DNA of 64,000 nt from Nissabacter sp. SGAir0207 (GTDB lineage Bacteria; Pseudomonadota; Gammaproteobacteria; Enterobacterales; Enterobacteriaceae). Below, in pieces: positions 1-8,714 of this stretch (positions within the stretch are counted from its first letter, which is position 1; every line of letters starts with the position of its first letter). The notes below the pieces were generated by a model that ran no database searches, had not been told where the DNA came from, and was given only the letters and a program-made list of their open reading frames with translations. Position numbers and translations under genes: made by a program. The stretch spans positions 3,038,001-3,102,000 of the forward strand of contig NZ_CP028035.1 in NCBI RefSeq assembly GCF_005491205.1. The letters are read 5' to 3'.

Positions 1-1260
1 GATGATGCGGCGCTCAAGGCGATCGAGCGACTCAGGCTTGGAGTCGATCTGCATCCGGATGCTGGAGGCTGCCTCGTCGATCAGGTCAATCGCCTTGTCC
101 GGCAACTGGCGATCGGCAATGTAACGGTGAGAGAGCGTGGCCGCCGCCACGATGGCCGGGTCAGTGATCTGCACATGGTGGTGCAGTTCATAGCGCTCTT
201 TCAACCCACGCAAGATCGCGATGGTATCCTCAACGGACGGCTCCGCCACGTAGACTTTCTGGAAGCGGCGCTCCAGCGCGGCATCCTTCTCTATATATTG
301 ACGGTACTCGTCTAAAGTGGTCGCGCCCACGCAGTGCAGCTCACCGCGCGCCAGCGCCGGTTTCAACATGTTGCCGGCGTCCATCGCGCCATCGGCTTTG
401 CCCGCGCCAACCATGGTGTGCAGCTCATCAATGAACAGGATGACGCTGCCCTCCTGTTTCGACAGATCATTGAGCACCCCTTTCAGGCGCTCTTCGAACT
501 CACCGCGGTATTTGGCACCGGCCACCAGCGCGCCCATGTCCAGGGAGAGCACGCGTTTATTTTTCAGCCCTTCCGGCACTTCGCCATTGACGATACGCTG
601 CGCCAGTCCTTCGACGATGGCGGTTTTCCCTACCCCCGGTTCACCAATCAGCACCGGGTTGTTTTTGGTACGGCGTTGCAGCACCTGGATGGTACGGCGG
701 ATCTCCTCATCACGGCCAATCACCGGATCGAGTTTCCCCTGCTCGGCACGCTCCGTCAGGTCAATGGTGAACTTCTTCAACGCCTGGCGTTGATCCTCGG
801 CATTCGCATCATTCACTTTTTCGCCACCTCGCATCTGATCAATGGCCTGGTTGAGTCTATTGGCATCGGCACCGGCTGCCTTGAGCAGATCGGTCAAGGT
901 GCCGCGATCTTGCATGACGGCCAGGACAAACAGTTCTGATGAGATAAAGTTGTCGGCGCGCTTCTGCGCCAGTTTGTCGCACAGGTTCAGCACCCGGACT
1001 AAATCATGGGAAGGCTGCACATCGCCGCCAGTACCCTCTACCTGTGGCAGGCGGGCAAGGTTGCGGTCAATATCGGTGCGAACACGGTTGACGTCCACCC
1101 CTGCGGCAGTCAGCAGCGGGCGCACGGTGCCCCCTTCCTGGTTGAGCAGTGCGCTCATCAGGTGAAGAGGTTCAATGAATTGATTGTCACGCCCAAGGGC
1201 AAGGGATTGGGCATCAGCGAGAGCAAGCTGGAATTTGCTGGTAAGACGATCCAGACGCAT
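1..1260 (-). CDS. clpB: ClpB protein disaggregase, N-terminal part (gene runs off the left edge)
   Basis: ClpB is a hexameric cytoplasmic AAA+ ATPase that pulls polypeptides out of heat-induced aggregates together with DnaK. About 420 of the usual ~857 residues are present: the N-terminal substrate domain beginning [11 protein letters not shown], then nucleotide-binding domain 1 with Walker A GEPGVGKT and Walker [10 protein letters not shown], then the beginning of the helical region. The ATG at 1258-1260 is chosen because GGAGGAG lies just upstream. A sigma-32-like promoter precedes it at 1297-1325. The second ATPase domain and the stop are outside the window, so integrity cannot be judged. 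Family assignment is certain. Confidence 0.97.
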   Translation of the reverse strand, partial: MRLDRLTSKFQLALADAQSLALGRDNQFIEPLHLMSALLNQEGGTVRPLLTAAGVDVNRVRTDIDRNLARLPQVEGTGGDVQPSHDLVRVLNLCDKLAQKRADNFISSELFVLAVMQDRGTLTDLLKAAGADANRLNQAIDQMRGGEKVNDANAEDQRQALKKFTIDLTERAEQGKLDPVIGRDEEIRRTIQVLQRRTKNNPVLIGEPGVGKTAIVEGLAQRIVNGEVPEGLKNKRVLSLDMGALVAGAKYRGEFEERLKGVLNDLSKQEGSVILFIDELHTMVGAGKADGAMDAGNMLKPALARGELHCVGATTLDEYRQYIEKDAALERRFQKVYVAEPSVEDTIAILRGLKERYELHHHVQITDPAIVAAATLSHRYIADRQLPDKAIDLIDEAASSIRMQIDSKPESLDRLERRII

Positions 1261-1296
1261 AACTCCTCCAATACGGTCAGAATTGCTACTGGAGAT

Positions 1297-1325
1297 TAAA
1301 TGAGGTCAACCCTCACGTTTTCAAG
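1297..1325 (-). promoter_or_regulatory. Sigma-32 heat-shock promoter of clpB
   Basis: On the minus strand the -35 element CTTGAA (complement of 1320-1325) is followed after 14 bases by CCTCATTTA (complement of 1297-1305), close to the RpoH consensus CTTGAA...CCCCATnT. It lies about 40 bases before the clpB ATG. Heat-shock control of clpB is established in enterobacteria; the match here is by eye. Confidence 0.75.
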
Positions 1326-1386
1326 GTTATCCCAACCCTAAATTCGGAGTTTTTTTATGCGTCACGGATCGTCTCGGAGCCGTAGA

Positions 1387-2124
1387 TTATATCAGCCAGA
1401 TTAAAGTTGCCAGCCGACCGGTAGTGCTATCCCGGCGATATGAAAAGAAATTAACCGGGTCACTGACGGTGCAATGCCCGCCGCCGTAAAGCTGGCGCAC
1501 GCCAGCGGCCAGCAGGCGTTGGCGCGCCAACTGATAAATATCCGCCATATATTTCTCACCCGACGGGTGAAAAGCCGCTTCGGCGGCAGGATCGTGCGCC
1601 ATAAAGGTTGCGCGCACCTCTGTCCCCACCTCAAATGCTTGCGGGCCAATAGCCGGGCCAAACCAGACCATGACGTCCGCTGGCGCGCAACGGAACTGGC
1701 GCAGGGTATTTTCCAGTACCCCCGCGCACAGGCCGCGCCAGCCAGCATGGGCGGCCGCAACCTCATCGCCATGCCGGGAGCAAAACAGCACGGGCAGGCA
1801 GTCAGCTGTCATCACCGCGCACACCTGCCCCGGCAACCGGGTATAGACCGCGTCGGCGCACAGGCTGTCGGCGCTCGGCACCTGCCCCTCCAGCCGGAGC
1901 ACCTGGGTGCCATGCACCTGCTCCAGCCAGTGCGGCATGGCTGGCAGGCCAGCCATCTCCACCAGACGCTGACGGTTTTCCGCCACGCGTGCCGGGTCGT
2001 CGCCCACATGCGCACCCAGGTTCAGGGTGTCATAGGGCGGCAGGCTGACCCCACCGAGGCGGGTGGTGCTACATGCGCCAACGCCAGCGGGCACCGGCCA
2101 TTGCGGGCGGATCAGGGCACTCAT
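1387..2124 (-). CDS. pgeF: PgeF/YfiH, peptidoglycan editing factor (multicopper-oxidase-like laccase domain)
   Basis: The 245-residue protein belongs to the YfiH/DUF152 family. E. coli PgeF (YfiH) helps keep L-serine out of the peptidoglycan stem peptide, and family members have also been reported to act on purine nucleosides. The three conserved metal ligands are visible: H71 (WLEQVHG), C109 (MTADCLPVLF) and H126 (AAHAGWRG). Its ATG overlaps the rluD stop by four bases, which implies translational coupling in an rluD-pgeF(-clpB) arrangement that is standard in Enterobacterales. The length is normal and nothing is unusual. Confidence 0.95.
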   Translation of the reverse strand: MSALIRPQWPVPAGVGACSTTRLGGVSLPPYDTLNLGAHVGDDPARVAENRQRLVEMAGLPAMPHWLEQVHGTQVLRLEGQVPSADSLCADAVYTRLPGQVCAVMTADCLPVLFCSRHGDEVAAAHAGWRGLCAGVLENTLRQFRCAPADVMVWFGPAIGPQAFEVGTEVRATFMAHDPAAEAAFHPSGEKYMADIYQLARQRLLAAGVRQLYGGGHCTVSDPVNFFSYRRDSTTGRLATLIWLI

Positions 2125-3101
2125 AGCCAGTCCATCTGATCCTTGAAGGCTTCGGTATCGGCCTTGAGGTCATTGATCAAATCGACCATATCCTGCGGCA
2201 GCGGCGCATGCCACTCCATCTGGATGCCGCTGATCGGATGATAGAGGCGCAGCATAGTGGCGTGCAGCGCCTGGCGGTCAAAGCCGCGCAGCGTGGCAAT
2301 GAAGGCCTCGGATGCGCCCTTCGGCGGACGCGGACGGCCGCCATAGAGCTGATCGCCCACCAGCGGGTGGTTGATGTGCGCCATATGGACACGGATCTGG
2401 TGGGTACGGCCGGTCTCCAGACGCAGGCGCAAACGGGTATGCGCGCGGAAGTGTTCCATAATGCGGTAGTGCGTTACCGCTGGCTTGCCCATCGGGTGGA
2501 CGGCCATGTGGGTACGCTTGGTGGAGTGGCGGCTAATCGGCTGTTCAACGGTGCCGCCCGCGGTCATGGTGCCAATCGCCACGGCCTCATACTCACGCGT
2601 AATCTCACGCGCCTGCAACGCCTCGACCAGACGGGTTTGCGCCGGTACGGTTTTCGCCACCACCATCAGGCCGGTGGTGTCTTTGTCCAGACGGTGCACG
2701 ATGCCGGCGCGCGGCACATCGGCAATCTCCGGGTAGTGGTGCAGCAGCGCGTTGAGCACGGTGCCGTCTGGGTTGCCAGCACCGGGGTGTACCACCAGGT
2801 CGCGCGGCTTATTGATCACCAGGATGTCGCTGTCTTCATACACAATGTTCAGCGCGATTGGCTGGGCTTCCCAGCGGGCTTCCTCTTCAATCTGCGCATC
2901 AATGGCCACCGCCTCGCCACCCAACACTTTCTCTTTCGGTTTGTTCACTCGCTTACCGTTGACCAGGACACGATCATCCAAAATCCACTCTTTTATGCGC
3001 GAACGTGAATAATCAGGGAACAATTCCGCCAAAGCCTGATCTAAACGTTGACCGAGTTGAGATTCGGCCACCGTTGCGGTGAGTTGTACTAGTTGTGCCA
3101 T
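2121..3101 (-). CDS. rluD: 23S rRNA pseudouridine(1911/1915/1917) synthase RluD
   Basis: RluD isomerises three uridines in helix 69 of 23S rRNA, a late step in 50S assembly. The 326-residue protein has an N-terminal S4 RNA-binding domain (about residues 18-80) and an RluA-type catalytic domain with motif HRLDKDTTGLMV, in which D139 is the nucleophile. Length equals the E. coli enzyme. It is divergently transcribed from bamD with 131 bases between, as in other enterobacteria, and overlaps pgeF downstream. Confidence 0.97.
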   Translation of the reverse strand: MAQLVQLTATVAESQLGQRLDQALAELFPDYSRSRIKEWILDDRVLVNGKRVNKPKEKVLGGEAVAIDAQIEEEARWEAQPIALNIVYEDSDILVINKPRDLVVHPGAGNPDGTVLNALLHHYPEIADVPRAGIVHRLDKDTTGLMVVAKTVPAQTRLVEALQAREITREYEAVAIGTMTAGGTVEQPISRHSTKRTHMAVHPMGKPAVTHYRIMEHFRAHTRLRLRLETGRTHQIRVHMAHINHPLVGDQLYGGRPRPPKGASEAFIATLRGFDRQALHATMLRLYHPISGIQMEWHAPLPQDMVDLINDLKADTEAFKDQMDWL

Positions 3102-3232
3102 ATGCAGCTTCTTCGTTAACGTTGGGTTTTCACGGCGATGCCGTTTAAAATAATGTGCTATTGTAGCTGGTCTTTGCCGGGAACTTAACGGACAGTCTCC
3201 CGGAACAACACCCTGAGGATAATCAAAACGTC

Positions 3233-3961
3233 ATGACGCGTATGAAATATCTGGTGGCTGCAGCCACGTTGAGCCTGGTTCTGGCGGGTTGCTCCAGTTC
3301 GAAGGATGCGGTTCCCGACAACCCGCCTTCGGAAATCTATGCAACCGCTCAGCAAAAACTGCAGGACGGTGACTTCAAGGGAGCCATCACCCAGCTGGAG
3401 GCGCTGGATAACCGCTATCCATTCGGGCCTTACTCCCAGCAGGTTCAACTGGATCTGATCTACGCCTATTACAAGTCAGCGGATCTGCCGATGGCCCAAG
3501 CGGCAATCGAACGCTTTGCGCGCCTGAACCCGACGCACCCGAACATTGACTACGTCATGTACATGCGTGGCCTGACCGACATGGCGCTGGATGACAGCGC
3601 GTTGCAGGGCTTCTTCGGCGTTGACCGTTCTGACCGTGACCCGCAACACGCGCGTGCCGCGTTCCGCGACTTCAGCCAGCTGATTCAGGCTCACCCGGAC
3701 AGCCAGTATGTCACGGATGCGCAAAAGCGTCTGGTTTACCTGAAGGATCGTCTGGCGAAATATGAGCTGTCCGTGGCGCAATATTACACGAAACGCGGCG
3801 CTTACGTTGCAGTAGTTAATCGTGTTGAGCTGATGATGAAGAACTACGCGGATACGCAGGCCACCCGTGATGCCTTGCCGTTGATGGAAAACGCCTACAA
3901 GCAGTTGCAGATGAATGGTCAGGCGGACAAAGTGGCGAAAATTATCGCTGCCAACCCGTAA
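3233..3961 (+). CDS. bamD: Outer-membrane assembly lipoprotein BamD
   Basis: BamD is the essential lipoprotein of the BAM complex, which folds beta-barrel proteins into the outer membrane. The 242-residue protein has a lipoprotein signal ending in LAGC (C20 as the lipidated cysteine) and TPR-like helical repeats through residues ~30-215. The sequence from [13 protein letters not shown] onward is nearly the E. coli protein. The ATG at 3233 gives the familiar [12 protein letters not shown] start. A rho-independent terminator follows 26 bases after the stop. Confidence 0.97.
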   Translation: MTRMKYLVAAATLSLVLAGCSSSKDAVPDNPPSEIYATAQQKLQDGDFKGAITQLEALDNRYPFGPYSQQVQLDLIYAYYKSADLPMAQAAIERFARLNPTHPNIDYVMYMRGLTDMALDDSALQGFFGVDRSDRDPQHARAAFRDFSQLIQAHPDSQYVTDAQKRLVYLKDRLAKYELSVAQYYTKRGAYVAVVNRVELMMKNYADTQATRDALPLMENAYKQLQMNGQADKVAKIIAANP

Positions 3962-3986
3962 GCCCGTCGGCACCGCATATAAAAAT

Positions 3987-4008
3987 GGCAGCGTAAGCTG
4001 CCTTTTTT
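3987..4008 (+). terminator. bamD terminator
   Basis: A GGCAGC/GCTGCC stem with a GTAA tetraloop is followed by six T residues, directly downstream of bamD. Confidence 0.9.
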
Positions 4009-4175
4009 GTGCCTATTCGTTTGAATTTTAAACACTTATTTCATGGCAGGTTACATATTGCCATCGGGTTAACTCATCGATATTGCGGTATCCGGCACCA
4101 ACTCTCAAGCACTGTTTTTCTGAACTGGATCACACTTCACAGAAGCGCCCTCACTGACAAAAAGTGACAAAAATG

Positions 4176-4191
4176 TGTGATATAGATCACA
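4176..4191. promoter_or_regulatory. CRP-cAMP site upstream of raiA
   Basis: TGTGA-TATAGA-TCACA has both CRP half sites perfect with the canonical 6-base spacer. It lies 65 bases before the raiA ATG. A weaker TCACA-like half site lies about 45 bases further upstream. cAMP-CRP control of raiA/yfiA fits its induction on slowed growth; exact promoter spacing was not determined. Confidence 0.75.
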
Positions 4192-4255
4192 AAACTACCC
4201 GGTCAGTTCGTTATGCTGGGGGTATCCAAGACGGAAAGAGAGAGAGGTAAGTTCT

Positions 4256-4591
4256 ATGACAGTCAACATTACCAGCAAACAAATGGATATCACTGATGCA
4301 ATTCGCCAGCATGTTGAAGACCGTCTCGCCAAACTGGATAAGTGGCAAACCCAGCTGATTAACCCCCATGTGGTACTCTCTAAAGTTCCTGATGGTTTCC
4401 AGGCCGACGCCACGGTGAGTACGCCGAATTGCGGGGTACTGGTCGCCAGCGCAAAACATGATGACATGTATGCGGCGGTTAATGAGTTGATTGGCAAGCT
4501 CGAAAGGCAGCTTAACAAAGCGCAGCATAAAGATGAGGCACGCCGGGCCGCCACCTGTATCAAAGAGGTCAATCTCGAGCCTGAACGCTGA
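4256..4591 (+). CDS. raiA: Ribosome-associated inhibitor RaiA (YfiA/PY)
   Basis: RaiA binds the 30S A/P-site region and stalls 70S ribosomes as monomers in cold shock and stationary phase. The 111-residue protein carries the HPF/YfiA fold; [16 protein letters not shown] and the basic helix [17 protein letters not shown] are typical. It lacks the longer acidic tail of E. coli RaiA. A good Shine-Dalgarno (GAGAGGTAAG) precedes the ATG. It is a single-gene unit with its own CRP site and terminator. Confidence 0.96.
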   Translation: MTVNITSKQMDITDAIRQHVEDRLAKLDKWQTQLINPHVVLSKVPDGFQADATVSTPNCGVLVASAKHDDMYAAVNELIGKLERQLNKAQHKDEARRAATCIKEVNLEPER

Positions 4592-4612
4592 TCCCTCCCC
4601 TCTTCATAAGGA

Positions 4613-4636
4613 GCGCGCCCACTGGGCGCGTTTTTT
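4613..4636 (+). terminator. raiA terminator
   Basis: CGCGCCC-ACT-GGGCGCG is followed by a run of six T, 20 bases after the raiA stop. Confidence 0.9.
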
Positions 4637-4698
4637 ATTGACAAAAAACCGCCAGCCGTTACTTTACTTGTTATCACTTATTCATCTGGTACACCCTT

Positions 4699-4746
4699 TT
4701 GCGCCAACACCTGTTCTTCTTCGCATTCTTTTTTACCTTCCCCTGA
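4699..4746 (+). CDS. pheL: pheA operon leader peptide PheL (TTG start)
   Basis: A 15-codon reading frame ends FFFAFFFTFP, identical to the end of the E. coli leader peptide, with seven Phe codons. No ATG is in frame; a TTG at 4699 gives exactly 15 residues (M-RQHLFFFAFFFTFP), the E. coli length, so TTG is the probable start. The ribosome's progress through the Phe codons reports the level of charged tRNA-Phe. The frame was located through the peptide sequence and the adjoining attenuator. Confidence 0.85.
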   Translation: MRQHLFFFAFFFTFP

Positions 4747-4821
4747 TTGGGAGGCGATTCGTCACACGATAAAGAATGCGAAGACGAACAAGAAAGCCTC
4801 CCCCGGTGGGAGGCTTTTTTT
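4718..4821 (+). promoter_or_regulatory. pheA transcription attenuator
   Basis: Three mutually exclusive pairings are visible. Region 1, TCTTCGCATTCTTT inside pheL (4718-4731), is perfectly complementary to AAAGAATGCGAAGA (about 4771-4784). TTGGGAGGC (4747-4755) can pair with GCCTCCC (4796-4802) as antiterminator. GCCTCCC can instead pair with GGGAGGC (4808-4814), giving a terminator stem (4794-4816) followed by seven T. Ribosome stalling on Phe codons would block the first pairing and free the antiterminator strand. This is the logic of the E. coli pheA attenuator. Confidence 0.9.
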
Positions 4822-4860
4822 ATGGGCAGATTCAGACAAAAAACCAAAAAGGCAGAGATC

Positions 4861-6018
4861 ATGACCGACAACCCGTTACTCGCGCTGCGCGAAAATATCA
4901 CCGCGCTGGATATCAAATTGCTGGACTTGCTGGCCGAGCGCCGCGGACTGGCGCTGGAGGTGGCGAAGGCAAAACTGCATACCCACCGCCCTATCCGCGA
5001 CAAGGCGCGTGAACGGGATCTGCTGGATACCCTGATTGATGCCGGTAAGCAGCGCAATCTGGATGGGTTCTACATCACCCGCCTGTTCCAGCTGATCATT
5101 GAGGATTCAGTGCTGACCCAGCAAGCATTGCTGCAACACCAGCTGAACCAGACATCGCGCCAGTCAGCGCGCATCGCCTTCCTCGGCCCGAAAGGCTCCT
5201 ACTCCCACCTGGCGGCTCGCCACTACGCCGCCCGTCACTTCGACCAGTTCATCGAGTGCGGCTGCCAGCGTTTCCAGGATATTTTCGCCCAGGTGGAGAC
5301 CGGACAGGCTGACTATGCGGTGCTGCCGATTGAGAACACCAGCTCCGGCTCCATCAATGATGTGTATGACCTGCTGCAACACACCAGCCTGTCGATTGTG
5401 GGCGAGTTGACCACGCCGATTGACCACTGTGTGCTGGTCAGTACGCCCACCGATCTGTCAGCCATTAAAACCGTCTACAGCCATCCACAACCCTTCCAGC
5501 AGTGCAGCCAGTTCCTGAACCGCTTCCCGCAGTGGAAAATTGAGTATTGCGAGAGCACGGCGGCAGCGATGGAGAAGGTAGCGGCCCTGAACTCCCCAGA
5601 GGTGGCAGCGCTCGGCAGTGAGGCCGGTGGCGCGCTCTACCAGCTCCAGGTGCTGGAGCATAAGCTGGCCAACCAGCAGCAGAACATTACCCGCTTTATC
5701 GTGCTGGCGCGCAAGGCGATTGATGTCTCGGAGCAGGTGCCAGCGAAGACCACGCTGATCATGGCGACCGGCCAGCAGTCTGGCGCACTGGTGGAGGCGT
5801 TGCTGGTGCTGCGCGAGCATGGCATCGTGATGACCAAGCTGGAGTCGCGCCCCATCAACGGCAACCCGTGGGAAGAGATGTTCTACATTGATGTGCAGGC
5901 CAACCTGCGCAGTGAGAGTATGCAGAAAGCGCTACGCGAACTGGCGCCCATCACCCGTTCGCTGAAGGTGCTGGGGTGCTACCCCACCGAGAGTGTGGTG
6001 CCGGTCGAACCGAGCTGA
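4861..6018 (+). CDS. pheA: Bifunctional chorismate mutase/prephenate dehydratase PheA (P-protein)
   Basis: PheA converts chorismate to prephenate and then to phenylpyruvate, the committed route to phenylalanine. The 385-residue protein has an AroQ-type chorismate mutase (about 1-95), a prephenate dehydratase domain (about 105-285, with [10 protein letters not shown] and [15 protein letters not shown]) and a C-terminal ACT regulatory domain containing [10 protein letters not shown] and LESRP, the Phe-binding signature. The ATG at 4861 is chosen from alignment to the family ([12 protein letters not shown]) and lies downstream of the attenuator. Confidence 0.97.
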   Translation: MTDNPLLALRENITALDIKLLDLLAERRGLALEVAKAKLHTHRPIRDKARERDLLDTLIDAGKQRNLDGFYITRLFQLIIEDSVLTQQALLQHQLNQTSRQSARIAFLGPKGSYSHLAARHYAARHFDQFIECGCQRFQDIFAQVETGQADYAVLPIENTSSGSINDVYDLLQHTSLSIVGELTTPIDHCVLVSTPTDLSAIKTVYSHPQPFQQCSQFLNRFPQWKIEYCESTAAAMEKVAALNSPEVAALGSEAGGALYQLQVLEHKLANQQQNITRFIVLARKAIDVSEQVPAKTTLIMATGQQSGALVEALLVLREHGIVMTKLESRPINGNPWEEMFYIDVQANLRSESMQKALRELAPITRSLKVLGCYPTESVVPVEPS

Positions 6019-6020
6019 TA

Positions 6021-6050
6021 AAAAAACCACGCCCTTGGGCGTGGTTTTTT
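6021..6050. terminator. Bidirectional terminator between pheA and tyrA
   Basis: AAAAAACCACGCCC-TT-GGGCGTGGTTTTTT is a perfect 14-bp inverted repeat with A and T tracts on both sides, so it can stop transcription from both converging genes. Confidence 0.93.
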
Positions 6051-7172
6051 TTACTGGCGGTTGTCGTTGGCTTGCAGCAGCAGGGTGCGGCTCTCCACCA
6101 GGAAGCGTTTGGCGTAATCGCCGAACCAGTGCTCCACCTTGCGGAAACTCTCCACGAACGCTTTCTTGTCCACCTGCTCCAGCAGGGCAATCGCCTCACC
6201 GAAGCGCTGGTGATAGCGTTTAATCAGCGCCAAATTATTCTCGGAGGACATGATGATGTCCGCGTAGAGTTGCGGGTCTTGGGCAAACAGCCGCCCAACC
6301 ATCGCCAGCTCCAGCCGGTAGATGGGCGATGAGAGCGCCAGCAACTGCTCCAGCTGGACATTCTCCTCGGCCAGATGCAGCCCATAGGCAAAGGTCGTGA
6401 AGTGGCGCAGTGCCTGAATGAAGGCCATGTTCTGGTCATGCTCCACAGCGCTGATGCGGTGCAGCCGCGCGCCCCAGACCTGCAACTGCTCCAGCAGCCA
6501 CTGGTAAGCCTCGGGCTGCCGACCATCACAGTAGACCACCACCTGTTTCGCCAGACTGCCGACGTCAGGCCCGAACATCGGGTGCAGGCCGAACACCGGC
6601 CCCTCATGCACCGCCAGCATCGCCTGCAACGGACGGTTCTTCACCGAGGCCAGATCGACCAGAATGCAGTCGGCTGGCAGCGGCGGCAGGCGCGAGATCA
6701 CCTGCTCCGTCACATGGATCGGCACGCTAACGATCACCATGCCAGCGTCCGCCAGCAGCGTATCCGCCTGCGCCCAATCCTCTTGCTCCAGTACGCGCAC
6801 TTGATAACCGGAGAGCGCCAGCATCCGCTGGAACAGCTGCCCCATCTTGCCGCGCCCGCCAATAATGACGATGGGACGCAGCTGCGGGCAGAGGGTTTTG
6901 AACCCTTTGTCATTCTCGCTGGAGTAGGACTCACGCATCACGCGGCGCAGCACATCCTCGATCAGATCGGGCGGCACCCCCAGTGACTCGGCCTCTTTGC
7001 GGCGTGACGCCAGCATGGAGGCTTCGCGCTCCGGCACATAGATGGGCAGGCCGTAACGGCTCTTGACCTCACCCACTTCCGCCACCAGTGACAGGCGTTT
7101 TGCCAGCAGATCCAGCAGTGCCTTGTCCACCTCATCGATTTGATCGCGCAACGCGGTCAGCTCAGCCACCAT
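6051..7172 (-). CDS. tyrA: Bifunctional chorismate mutase/prephenate dehydrogenase TyrA (T-protein)
   Basis: TyrA makes prephenate and oxidises it with NAD+ to 4-hydroxyphenylpyruvate for tyrosine synthesis. The 373-residue protein, the same size as E. coli TyrA, has an N-terminal AroQ mutase (about 1-90) and a dehydrogenase with a Rossmann motif [10 protein letters not shown] near residue 105. It follows aroF by five bases, so the two are one operon controlled from the aroF promoter by TyrR. Confidence 0.97.
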   Translation of the reverse strand: MVAELTALRDQIDEVDKALLDLLAKRLSLVAEVGEVKSRYGLPIYVPEREASMLASRRKEAESLGVPPDLIEDVLRRVMRESYSSENDKGFKTLCPQLRPIVIIGGRGKMGQLFQRMLALSGYQVRVLEQEDWAQADTLLADAGMVIVSVPIHVTEQVISRLPPLPADCILVDLASVKNRPLQAMLAVHEGPVFGLHPMFGPDVGSLAKQVVVYCDGRQPEAYQWLLEQLQVWGARLHRISAVEHDQNMAFIQALRHFTTFAYGLHLAEENVQLEQLLALSSPIYRLELAMVGRLFAQDPQLYADIIMSSENNLALIKRYHQRFGEAIALLEQVDKKAFVESFRKVEHWFGDYAKRFLVESRTLLLQANDNRQ

Positions 7173-7177
7173 TCCGA

Positions 7178-8254
7178 TTACTCTCCTGCCTGACGTTGAA
7201 CCAGCACGCTGCCCAGCTCGCGGTGCATCTCGCGCAGCAGGGTGTCGGTGCTCTCCCAGTTGATGCAGGCATCCGTGACGGAGACACCGTAACGCATGTC
7301 GCCGCGCGGCTGCTCAGAGGACTGGTTGCCCTCGTGCAGATGGCTCTCCAGCATCAGGCCGATGATGGAGCGGTTGCCCGCCTTGATCTGCTCGACTGCG
7401 GATTGCGCCACCAGCGGCTGGCGACGGTAATCTTTGTTCGAGTTGCCATGGCTGCAATCTATCATCAACGCCGGGTGCAGTCCCGCCTGCTCCATCTGTT
7501 TCTCACAGGCTGCCACATCCTCCGCGCTGTAGTTCGGCGTTTTGCCGCCGCGCAGGATCACATGGCCATCCGGGTTGCCCTGGGTCTGCAACAGGCAGAC
7601 CTGGCCAGCCTGATTGATGCCGACGAAGCGGTGCGGCATCGCCGCAGCGCGCATGGCGTTGATGGCGGTGCCGAGACTGCCGTCCGTGCCGTTTTTGAAG
7701 CCGACCGGCATGGAGAGGCCAGAGGCCATTTCGCGGTGGGTCTGCGACTCAGTGGTACGCGCACCGATGGCTGACCAGCTAAAGAGATCGCCCAGGTATT
7801 GCGGGCTGTTCGGGTCGAGCGCCTCGGTAGCCAGCGGCAGGCCCATGTTAACCAGCTCCAGCAGCAGGCGGCGGGCAATGTGCAGGCCAGCTTCCACATC
7901 AAACGAGTTGTCCATGTGTGGATCGTTGATCAGCCCTTTCCAGCCCACGGTGGTGCGCGGCTTTTCAAAGTAGACGCGCATCACGATGTAGAGGTGATCG
8001 CTCAGCTCCTCTGCCACCACTTTCAGCCGACGCGCGTAGTCCAGCGCGGCATCCGGATCGTGGATGGAGCACGGCCCACACACGATCAGCAGGCGGTGGT
8101 CACGGCCGGTCAGGATATTGGCGATGGTTTCGCGTGACTGGGCAATATTGTGCTCAGCCGTTTCGCTGAGGGGGAACTGGCGCTTCAACTCTTCCGGGGT
8201 GATTAACACTTCTTCGGCGCTGATATGCACATTATTCAGGGCATCTTTTTGCAT
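7178..8254 (-). CDS. aroF: DAHP synthase, tyrosine-regulated isozyme AroF
   Basis: AroF condenses phosphoenolpyruvate and erythrose 4-phosphate to DAHP, the entry to the shikimate pathway. The 358-residue class I enzyme shows [11 protein letters not shown], the [11 protein letters not shown] active-site segment and DCSHGNSNK. Assignment to the Tyr-sensitive isozyme rests on its operon with tyrA and on TyrR boxes upstream; sequence alone does not fix the inhibitor. The prophage is inserted in its upstream intergenic region. Confidence 0.94.
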   Translation of the reverse strand: MQKDALNNVHISAEEVLITPEELKRQFPLSETAEHNIAQSRETIANILTGRDHRLLIVCGPCSIHDPDAALDYARRLKVVAEELSDHLYIVMRVYFEKPRTTVGWKGLINDPHMDNSFDVEAGLHIARRLLLELVNMGLPLATEALDPNSPQYLGDLFSWSAIGARTTESQTHREMASGLSMPVGFKNGTDGSLGTAINAMRAAAMPHRFVGINQAGQVCLLQTQGNPDGHVILRGGKTPNYSAEDVAACEKQMEQAGLHPALMIDCSHGNSNKDYRRQPLVAQSAVEQIKAGNRSIIGLMLESHLHEGNQSSEQPRGDMRYGVSVTDACINWESTDTLLREMHRELGSVLVQRQAGE

Positions 8255-8345
8255 GGCTTCTATCCTGTCGGTTTCTGGGGCAGCCGGCTCTGCCGCTGCA
8301 ATACCCTTACCTTACCACCCTATGTAAATATTTCAATCCATAAAA

Positions 8346-8363
8346 CGTAAATTATAAATTACA
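8346..8363. promoter_or_regulatory. TyrR box proximal to aroF
   Basis: CGTAAA-TTATAA-ATTACA matches the TyrR consensus TGTAAA-N6-TTTACA at 10 of 12 defined positions, about 90 bases before the aroF ATG. A weaker half box TGTAAA lies at 8323-8328, nearer the gene. Confidence 0.7.
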
Positions 8364-8500
8364 CCTTGGATTTTTTGCCAGTGGCAGGCGTAAAAGACGA
8401 GACGCCCCTCTCTATGATGTAAAGCCCGATCAATGAGTTAAATAAGCCCTGGCTTTAGCTAAACTCAGAGATAAAAATTTCCTCCTCAGCCTGAGTTTTT

Positions 8501-8518
8501 TGTACACTTTTGTTTACA
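8501..8518. promoter_or_regulatory. Distal TyrR box of aroF
   Basis: TGTACA-CTTTTG-TTTACA matches the TyrR consensus at 11 of 12 positions. It lies about 250 bases upstream of aroF, which indicates that host DNA extends at least to 8518 and helps to bound the left end of the prophage. Confidence 0.7.
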
Positions 8519-8586
8519 CCGCTAAGGCGATGGTGTCTGGTATCCCATTGCCATTCCAACACATAAGTCAGTGAGGGGCGCCGCAA

Positions 8587-8599
8587 TAAGTTAAGACGC
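8587..8599. repeat. Candidate attL core
   Basis: TAAGTTAAGACGC here and TTAGTTAAGACGC at 36481-36493 share 12 of 13 bases, including 11 consecutive. This is the longest exact match I found between the two junction regions. It lies about 90 bases outside the integrase arm-type sites, as expected of a core. The right copy is the last codons and stop of rplS. Confidence 0.5.
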
Positions 8600-8690
8600 A
8601 TTTATGAAACATAATTGTTTTATATGTATTTTTTAAGAAAAACAATGAGTTAAATATAAATTTAGTGCAAGCAAGAGCCATCACGTACAT

Positions 8691-8714
8691 GCTGCGTGGT
8701 CAGCGTGTGGACAC
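8691..8714. promoter_or_regulatory. Left pair of integrase arm-type sites
   Basis: GCGTGGTCA followed 12 bases later by GTGTGGACA, overlapping the 3' end of int, resemble the TGTGGACA arm sites known for P2 integrase. The 24-base segment matches 36381-36404 at 21 positions. Similar spacing at both ends suggests two direct arm sites on each side of the core. Confidence 0.6.

Noticed and set aside
8460..8501. AAACTCAG...CTGAGTTTTTT as the original rplS or aroF-region terminator
   Set aside because: The stem is short with a long loop, and the T run points toward the prophage, not away from either host gene.
8691..8714. The 24-bp imperfect repeat (also 36381-36404) as the attachment core itself
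   Set aside because: It contains three mismatches, overlaps int coding sequence, and consists of two TGTGGACA-like arm sites; a core further out fits better.
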